From DASUGM01 sp036274055 (GTDB taxonomy: Bacteria; Acidobacteriota; Vicinamibacteria; Vicinamibacterales; SCN-69-37), in NCBI GenBank assembly GCA_036274055.1, contig DASUGM010000260.1:1-54835 (forward strand): 54,835 nucleotides of DNA, read 5' to 3'. Positions 50,190 through 54,835 of the stretch are shown here, piece by piece. Numbering within the stretch: the first letter of the stretch is position 1; each line of letters opens with the position of its first letter. A program made the translations under genes and the position numbers. Under the pieces are notes generated by a model. It ran no database searches. It saw only the letters and a list, made by a program, of their open reading frames with translations, and was not told where the DNA came from.

Positions 50190-50893
50190 AACGACTCCTC
50201 TGGGGCTTGGACGCCGAAGGTCGTGGCGGCGTTGCCTGCATAGATCGCCATCCCCACGACCGCGTCGATCCCGAGGCGATCCAGCGCGTCGACTTCGGCC
50301 ATCGATCGAATCCCGCCGGCGGCGATGAGCCGGCGCCGGGTGGCCGCCTGCACGGCCAAAACGGGCGCGACCGGCAAGCCCGTCATCGTGCCTTCGGTCT
50401 CGATGTGCGTGTAGAGGAACGCGCCGACGAAGGGCTCCAAGGCGCGAACGGCGTCCGCCGATGACAGATCGAGCGTGCGCGTCCAGCCGTGGGTGACGAC
50501 GCGACCGTGCCTGGCGTCGACGGCGGCGACCAGACGGTCGGCGTCGATTGCCGCGGCGAATGCCTCAGCGCGCGCGAGATGCACCCCCCGTTCGGTGAAG
50601 AGCGCGGAGCCGAGGATGACCCGCCGCGCGCCGGCGCCGAGCAGCTCGCGCGCCCGATCGATCGATCGCACACCGCCGCCAATCTGGCACGGCAGCCGAG
50701 CCGCGAGCCGCGCGATCAGTTCGTGGTTGCCGCCGCGGCCGAGCGCGGCGTCGAGGTCGATGAGCTGCACGAGCGGAAACCGCGCGAACCGGTCGGCCCA
50801 GGCCTCGACGTCGTCGCTCTCGTACTCGAGACGCTCGCCGCGCACGAGTTGCACGACCTTGCCATTCATCAAATCGATCGACGGAATCAGCAT
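50186..50893 (-). CDS. hisA: phosphoribosylformimino-5-aminoimidazole carboxamide ribotide isomerase
   Basis: The 235-residue beta/alpha barrel isomerase of histidine synthesis converts ProFAR to PRFAR in the cytoplasm. The catalytic Asp is in PSIDLMNGKVVQL, and the second phosphate and active-site blocks are CQIGGGVRSID and AAGGIRSMAEVDAL. The second catalytic acid is Glu in YTHIETEGTMTG where many HisA have Asp. It starts 3 nt after hisF and overlaps the DUF4097 start. The order hisF-hisA is the reverse of the common hisA-hisF. Confidence 0.95.
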   Translation of the reverse strand: MLIPSIDLMNGKVVQLVRGERLEYESDDVEAWADRFARFPLVQLIDLDAALGRGGNHELIARLAARLPCQIGGGVRSIDRARELLGAGARRVILGSALFTERGVHLARAEAFAAAIDADRLVAAVDARHGRVVTHGWTRTLDLSSADAVRALEPFVGAFLYTHIETEGTMTGLPVAPVLAVQAATRRRLIAAGGIRSMAEVDALDRLGIDAVVGMAIYAGNAATTFGVQAPEESL

Positions 50894-50895
50894 TG

Positions 50896-51657
50896 TTACC
50901 AGATGAGCCGCATCGGAATGCCGCGGGCGGCGAGAAAGCGCTTGAGATCGCCGACGCTGTGCTCCGCGTAGTGAAACACCGACGCCGCCAGCGCGGCGTC
51001 GGCGCGGCCGCGCCCGAACACCTCGGCGAAGTGCGCCGGCTCGCCGGCGCCGCCCGAGGCGATGACCGGAATGTTGACGGCGGCGCTGACCGCCGCGGTG
51101 AGGTCGCAGTCGAAGCCGGCGCGCGTGCCGTCAGCGTCAATCGAAGTCAGCAGGATCTCGCCGGCGCCGCGTGCCTCGACCTCGCGCGCCCACTCGATCG
51201 CGTCAGGGCGGGCGTGCATCGTCGCGCTGCGACTGAGGACCTCGAATCGATCGCCGCGCCGTCGCGCATCGATGGCGACGACGACCGCTTGACTGCCGTA
51301 CAGACGCGCCAGTTCCGTGATCAGCGGCGGCTCATCGAGTGCCGCGCTGTTGATCGCGATCTTGTCGGCGCCGGCATCGACGACGGCCCGGGCGTCGTCG
51401 ATCGATCGAATCCCGCCGCCGACGGTCAGCGGAATGAAGAGCGTTCGCGAGACCGCGGCGATCGTCTTCAGCGTCGCCCGCCGGCCCTCGAGTGTCGCCG
51501 AGATGTCGAGCACGACCAGCTCGTCGATACCGTCGCGGTTGTAGCGCGCGGCCAGCTCCGCGGGATCTCCGGCATCGCGCAGGCCGGCGAAGTTGACGCC
51601 CTTGACGACCCGGCCGTCACGCACGTCGAGGCAGGCGATCAGACGCTTGGTCAGCAC
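50896..51657 (-). CDS. hisF: imidazole glycerol phosphate synthase subunit HisF
   Basis: The 253-residue barrel cyclase subunit makes imidazole glycerol phosphate and AICAR using ammonia from HisH. Conserved parts: RLIACLDVRDGRVVKGVNF with the catalytic Asp, PLTVGGGIRSIDDARAVVDAGADK, EILLTSIDADGT with the second Asp, and PVIASGGAGEPAHF. The GTG at 51657 overlaps the hisH stop (GTGCTGA). The frame is open far upstream across hisH and hisB but that part is only a shadow. Confidence 0.95.
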   Translation of the reverse strand: MLTKRLIACLDVRDGRVVKGVNFAGLRDAGDPAELAARYNRDGIDELVVLDISATLEGRRATLKTIAAVSRTLFIPLTVGGGIRSIDDARAVVDAGADKIAINSAALDEPPLITELARLYGSQAVVVAIDARRRGDRFEVLSRSATMHARPDAIEWAREVEARGAGEILLTSIDADGTRAGFDCDLTAAVSAAVNIPVIASGGAGEPAHFAEVFGRGRADAALAASVFHYAEHSVGDLKRFLAARGIPMRLIW

Positions 51658-52271
51658 GGCGAGTTGGTGGTTCGCGCCAGTCGCGCGAAGTTGGCGAGCA
51701 GGCGCAGACCTGCCGAGCCGGATTTTTCCGGGTGGAACTGCACGCCCAAAATGCGGTCTATCGCGATGACGGCAGCAAACGTCTGTCCGTACGTCGTGGT
51801 CGCGATGGCCTCGTCGATCACCGGCACCGCATACGTATGCGTGAAATAGGCAGCGGCGCCCGCGCCGATGCCGTCGAGCAACGGACACGATTCGCCGCGG
51901 GTTTCGAGCGTGTTCCAGCCGACGTGCGGCACCTTGACGGCGCCGCCTAGCCGCACGCATCTCCCCGGGAACACGCCGAGACCGGCAGTGTCGGGGGCCT
52001 CGTCGCTGCCGGACATCAGCCACTGCATGCCGAGGCAAATGCCGAGCAGCGGCGTCCGCGCGGTGATTGCCGCTCGGATTGACGATCGCCACGCCTCGCT
52101 GAGCGTGCCGGTGACGCCGAAATGGCCGACGCCCGGCACGACGATGGCGCCGGCGCTGTCGAGCGCGTTCGGAGTGGCCGCGATGCGCGCGTCCGCGCCT
52201 ACCGCGGCGAAGGCCTTGAGCACCGAGGCAAGGTTGCCGGCGCCGTAATCGACGATCTGAATCGGCGGCAC
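51651..52271 (-). CDS. hisH: imidazole glycerol phosphate synthase subunit HisH
   Basis: The 206-residue class I glutamine amidotransferase feeds ammonia to HisF. The nucleophile Cys is in GICLGMQWL, and the His-Glu pair in GVQFHPEKSG. The start of the fold, IQIVDYGAGNLASV, follows directly after the GTG at 52271, which shares one base with the hisB stop (TAGTG). An in-frame ATG further up (52328) lies inside hisB and is unlikely. Confidence 0.95.
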   Translation of the reverse strand: MPPIQIVDYGAGNLASVLKAFAAVGADARIAATPNALDSAGAIVVPGVGHFGVTGTLSEAWRSSIRAAITARTPLLGICLGMQWLMSGSDEAPDTAGLGVFPGRCVRLGGAVKVPHVGWNTLETRGESCPLLDGIGAGAAAYFTHTYAVPVIDEAIATTTYGQTFAAVIAIDRILGVQFHPEKSGSAGLRLLANFARLARTTNSPC

Positions 52272-52861
52272 TAGAGCAGCCCCTTCGTCGACGGCAGCCG
52301 TCGGCGCATTCTCGGATCGCGCTCGCACGCCGCGCGCAATGCCCGTCCGAACGCCTTGAAGACGGCCTCGATCTGGTGGTGGCTCGAGCGTCCGTACAAC
52401 ACCTTGACGTGAACGTTGGCTCTGGCCGCGGCGGCGAAGCCGGCGAAAAAATCGGTGACCAGCTCGACCGGCAGATCGCCGACCGTCCGGGCGCGGACCG
52501 CGTCCAGATCCACCACCGCATGCGGCCGGCCGGAGAGATCGACGGCGGCGACCGCCAGCGTCTCATCCATGGGCATCACGAAGTAGCCAGCGCGATGGAT
52601 ACCGCGCTTCGAGCCAATCGCCGCGGCGACCGCATCGCCGATCGCGATGCCCGTGTCTTCGACCGTGTGATGCGCGTCGACGTCGAGATCGCCGGCCGCA
52701 TCGACGTGGAGATCGAACGCGCCGTGACGCGCTAACAATTCGAGCATGTGATCGAAAAAGCGGATGCCGGTGCGGACGCGATATCGGCCGCGGCCGTCGA
52801 GCGCCAGCGACACCGCGACCTGGGTTTCGGTAGTCCGCCGATTAAGGCTGGCGCGACGCAA
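52271..52861 (-). CDS. hisB: imidazoleglycerol-phosphate dehydratase
   Basis: The 196-residue enzyme removes water from imidazole glycerol phosphate. Both Mn-binding repeats are seen: DAHHTVEDTG and SSHHQIEAVFKAFGRAL; also GIRFFDHMLELLARHG and KRGIHRAGYFVMPMDE. It is the monofunctional type without the phosphatase domain. The TTG at 52861 has GGAGG 6-7 nt upstream and fits the family start (RASLNRRTTETQVAVSL); it overlaps hisC by 20 nt. Confidence 0.94.
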   Translation of the reverse strand: MRRASLNRRTTETQVAVSLALDGRGRYRVRTGIRFFDHMLELLARHGAFDLHVDAAGDLDVDAHHTVEDTGIAIGDAVAAAIGSKRGIHRAGYFVMPMDETLAVAAVDLSGRPHAVVDLDAVRARTVGDLPVELVTDFFAGFAAAARANVHVKVLYGRSSHHQIEAVFKAFGRALRAACERDPRMRRRLPSTKGLL

Positions 52862-53873
52862 GCAGGTCCTCCAGTTCGTCGAGGCACCGCTCGGTGTGCG
52901 CGACCACGCCGGCGGTGATGCGAATGCAGCCGGCGCATCCGGGCGCGCGGCTCTTGTCACGGACGAGGATGCCGCGCTCGCGCAGCGCATCGGTGAGCGC
53001 CGCGGCCTGGTCGCCGATCCGCAGCAGGACGAAGTTCGCCTCGCTCGGCAGACACCCGATGCCGAAACGCCTGCAGAAGTCGTAGATGCGATCGCGAGAG
53101 ACGATCGATTCGCCGACGTACCACTCGAGGTGCGCCGGATCATCGAGCGCGGCTTCCAGGGCACGCACCGCGGCGATGTTGACGCTGAACGGCGGCATCA
53201 CCCGGCGGAGCGGCGCGAGAGCGTCGGGATGGGCAATGAGCGCGCCGGTACGCAGCGCCGCCAGGCCGTGCGCCTTCGCGAACGTCCGGCCGACGATGAG
53301 ATTGCGATGACGATCGAGCGCCGATCCGATGAACGTGCGGCCGCTGAACTCCGCGTAGGCCTCGTCGACGAGCACGGTCGCCTGCGGCGCGGCCGCGGCG
53401 ATGGCTTCGACGCAGTCGGGAGGAATGCCGAGACCGGTCGGATTGTTGGGATCGGTCAAATAGATCAGCCGGACATCGGGCCCGATCGCCGCCACGATTC
53501 GATCGAGGGGAAACGCGAAATCCGGCGCCGGCATGATTCGGATGACCCGGCCGCCGACTGCTTCGACGCTGGCGGCGTACATCTCGAACGCCGGTTCGAT
53601 GACGAGCGCCGCGAACCCAGGCTGCGCCAGCGCGGCTGCCTGGGCGGCGAGGTGCAGCCCCTCGTCGAGGCCGTTGGTGACCTGCACCCAGTTCGGCGCG
53701 ACGTCGAAGTAGCGCTCGCATTTCGCGGTGATCGGCGCGTAATCGGGATAGTAGGACGCCTCCTCGCGCGTGAGCGCGTGCAGCGCGGCGATCACCGCCG
53801 GCGAACAACCGGCGGTGTTCTCGTTGAAGTGCAGCCTGAGGCCAGGCGCCTGATCGGGGGACTGATAGTTCAT
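52842..53873 (-). CDS. hisC: histidinol-phosphate aminotransferase
   Basis: The 343-residue PLP enzyme of fold type I converts imidazole acetol phosphate to histidinol phosphate. Typical parts: LRLHFNENTAGCSPAV, YLTDPNNPTGLGIP, LVDEAYAEFSG and the PLP-binding lysine in VGRTFAKAHGLAALRTG. The ATG at 53873 overlaps the hisD stop (ATGA). The open frame extending to 54221 lies inside hisD and is a shadow. Confidence 0.95.
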   Translation of the reverse strand: MNYQSPDQAPGLRLHFNENTAGCSPAVIAALHALTREEASYYPDYAPITAKCERYFDVAPNWVQVTNGLDEGLHLAAQAAALAQPGFAALVIEPAFEMYAASVEAVGGRVIRIMPAPDFAFPLDRIVAAIGPDVRLIYLTDPNNPTGLGIPPDCVEAIAAAAPQATVLVDEAYAEFSGRTFIGSALDRHRNLIVGRTFAKAHGLAALRTGALIAHPDALAPLRRVMPPFSVNIAAVRALEAALDDPAHLEWYVGESIVSRDRIYDFCRRFGIGCLPSEANFVLLRIGDQAAALTDALRERGILVRDKSRAPGCAGCIRITAGVVAHTERCLDELEDLLASRQP

Positions 53874-54835
53874 TTGGCCAACCGTTTGAGCTGACGGGGG
53901 GACGGGGGTGCTTGCGCGAGCAACCCCCGTCCCCCCAACCTTTTTAAAATTGACGCCGCGTGCGCCGAAAGTCCTTCGATGCCGGCGAGGGTCATCGCGT
54001 CCGGGCCGATCGTTTCGATGCCGCGCCTGGTCAGCGTCTGCACGCTGAAGACGCGGACGAAGTCCGCGGCGGTAAGCCCGCCACGAAATCGCGCCGCGCC
54101 GCCGGTCGGCAGCACGTGATTCGAGCCGGTTGCGTAGTCGCCGGATGCCTGCGCGCTCCACGGGCCGACGAAGATCGTGCCGGCGGCGGTAAAGCGTCTC
54201 ACGTCGGCCGCCGCGTCGCATACCAGGTGCTCCGGCGCGAGGCGGTTGACGATGTCCGTCGCCTGATCGCGCGAGCGCGCGACGACGATCGCGCCGTTGG
54301 CGGTGAGCGCCGCCGCGGCGGTTGAGCCAATGGACCGGGTGGGGGGCGGTCCAATGGCCCCCCCGTCGTCGTCAGAGAGTTGCCTGACTTGCCTGACGAC
54401 CTCCGCCGCGACGGCGCGCGCCAGGGCAGCCTTCGTCGTTACAAAGATCGCGCGCGCCGCGGGGTCGTGTTCAGCCTGCGCGATCAAATCCGCGGCGATC
54501 CAGTCGGCGCGGCCGCCGTCGCTGCAGATGACGATCTCGCTCGGCCCGGCGTGGAGGTCGATGGGGCAGTCGCGCGCGACCAGCGCCTTGGCGGCGGCGA
54601 CCCAGGCGTTGCCGGGGCCGACGATCTTGTCGACGCGAGCGATCGTCGCGGTGCCGTAGGCGAGCGCGGCGATCGCCTGCGCGCCGCCAATCGGATAGAG
54701 CGCGTCGACGCCCGCGGCCGCCGCGGCGGCCAGGCCCGCCGCGGTCGGCCGCGGGCAGCAGACGACGACCTCGCGGACGCCGGCGGCGCGCGCCGGAATC
54801 GCCGTCATCAGCAGCGTCGACGGCAGCGGAAAGCG
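53870..54835 (-). CDS. hisD: histidinol dehydrogenase (partial, N terminus outside window)
   Basis: The visible 321 codons cover most of HisD, which oxidises histidinol to histidine with NAD and zinc. Seen are TAIPARAAGV, the GPGN loop (KIVGPGNAWV), HAGPSEIVI, QAEHDP, PEHLV and SGDYATGSNHVLPTGGAARF. Two odd parts: an in-frame low-complexity insertion (DDDGGAIGPPPTRS, over the hairpin 54331-54353) between two family-conserved helices, and a C-terminal tail (GLLAQAPPSPRQLKRLAK) written by the GGGGAC hairpin. The gene is cut by the window edge and starts upstream of 54835. Confidence 0.95.
   Translation of the reverse strand, partial: RFPLPSTLLMTAIPARAAGVREVVVCCPRPTAAGLAAAAAAGVDALYPIGGAQAIAALAYGTATIARVDKIVGPGNAWVAAAKALVARDCPIDLHAGPSEIVICSDGGRADWIAADLIAQAEHDPAARAIFVTTKAALARAVAAEVVRQVRQLSDDDGGAIGPPPTRSIGSTAAAALTANGAIVVARSRDQATDIVNRLAPEHLVCDAAADVRRFTAAGTIFVGPWSAQASGDYATGSNHVLPTGGAARFRGGLTAADFVRVFSVQTLTRRGIETIGPDAMTLAGIEGLSAHAASILKRLGGRGLLAQAPPSPRQLKRLAK
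53896..53936. repeat. GGGGAC hairpin repeat at 3' end of hisD
   Basis: GGGGGGACGGGGGT (53896-53909) pairs with its complement 53923-53936, then GCT/AGC after a one-base bulge, around a 6-nt loop. Homologous to 35459-35498. On the plus strand it is followed by TTTTT, so it looks like a terminator for antisense transcription, but no plus-strand gene is here. Confidence 0.8.
54331..54353. repeat. small hairpin repeat inside hisD
   Basis: TGGACCG-N9-CGGTCCA is a perfect 7-9-7 inverted repeat within hisD, in the stretch that codes for an extra low-complexity segment not usual for the family. It looks like an in-frame insertion of repeat sequence. Confidence 0.6.

Noticed and set aside
50186..50893. 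HisA with a mutated active site (Glu in place of Asp in THIETEGT)
   Set aside because: Glu at this place is compatible with HisA function in my knowledge of the family, and all other residues and the operon context are normal.
50896..52566. A 556-codon fusion ahead of hisF
   Set aside because: The extra part overlaps hisH and hisB in another frame and has no domain; hisF starts at the GTG at 51657.
53896..53945. Rho-independent terminator (hairpin plus T-run, plus strand)
   Set aside because: There is no plus-strand gene to end, and the hairpin is part of hisD coding sequence and of a repeat family; kept as a repeat.

Overview
The window is GC-rich chromosomal DNA that looks like an acidobacterium, most likely of the Vicinamibacteria (subdivision 6) type. 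The grounds are gene content: six large FtsX/MacB-type permeases of the acidobacterial orphan (ADOP) kind, three of them behind PadR regulators; a DUF1800/DUF1501 pair; a Ser/Thr kinase fused to a WD40/TolB-like propeller; and a stand-alone TPR lipoprotein of the type found fused to such kinases. This assignment is inference; no rRNA or tRNA gene was seen. No phage, integrase, transposase or CRISPR array was seen either.

Layout. 0.1-5.4 kb: DUF1800 and DUF1501 export proteins, a four-helix-bundle (S23/bAvd-like) gene enclosed by a long inverted repeat, and a TPR lipoprotein. 5.5-19.5 kb: PadR-ADOP module 1, a small lipoprotein, glnS, two tandem EF-hand/TPR paralogs, an orphan ADOP, bcp, and PadR-ADOP module 2. 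19.7-25.5 kb (minus strand): a two-subunit periplasmic molybdenum hydroxylase, a cytochrome c, an Lgt-like transferase, a small membrane protein and a radical SAM enzyme that resembles tetraether-lipid synthase (Tes/MJ0619 family). 25.5-33 kb: a Nudix gene, PadR-ADOP module 3, two small enzymes and ADOP 5. 33-36.8 kb: a secreted protein overlapping a CadC-like membrane regulator, an ankyrin protein and a PQQ-type propeller. 36.9-42.6 kb: a berberine-bridge-type flavoenzyme, MocA-like and XdhC-like maturation factors that could serve the molybdenum enzyme, and ADOP 6. 42.7-49.3 kb: a VapBC toxin-antitoxin pair, a Ser/Thr kinase with propeller, an amidohydrolase, and a TIGR01777 epimerase. 49.4-54.8 kb: histidine operon hisD-C-B-H-F-A with a DUF4097 protein coupled behind it; hisD runs off the window.

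Two things stand out. First, the Lgt-like / small membrane protein / Tes-like radical SAM set is tightly packed and could be a lipid-modifying system, possibly for membrane-spanning lipids, which Acidobacteria are known to make. Second, almost every gap behind a gene 3' end holds a hairpin-forming inverted repeat built from 7- or 8-base units. The unit differs from gap to gap, some families recur at distant loci, and the arms often run into coding ends, supplying start codons, signal-peptide residues or C-terminal tails. One such repeat pair encloses the four-helix-bundle gene, which suggests a protein linked to the repeats.

Regulatory signals include perfect inverted repeats just upstream of all three padR genes, another over the start of an orphan ADOP and one over the vapB start. 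Consensus TATAAT boxes lie exactly 9 nt before the proposed starts of glnS and the kinase. Three genes are best read as starting at CTG.
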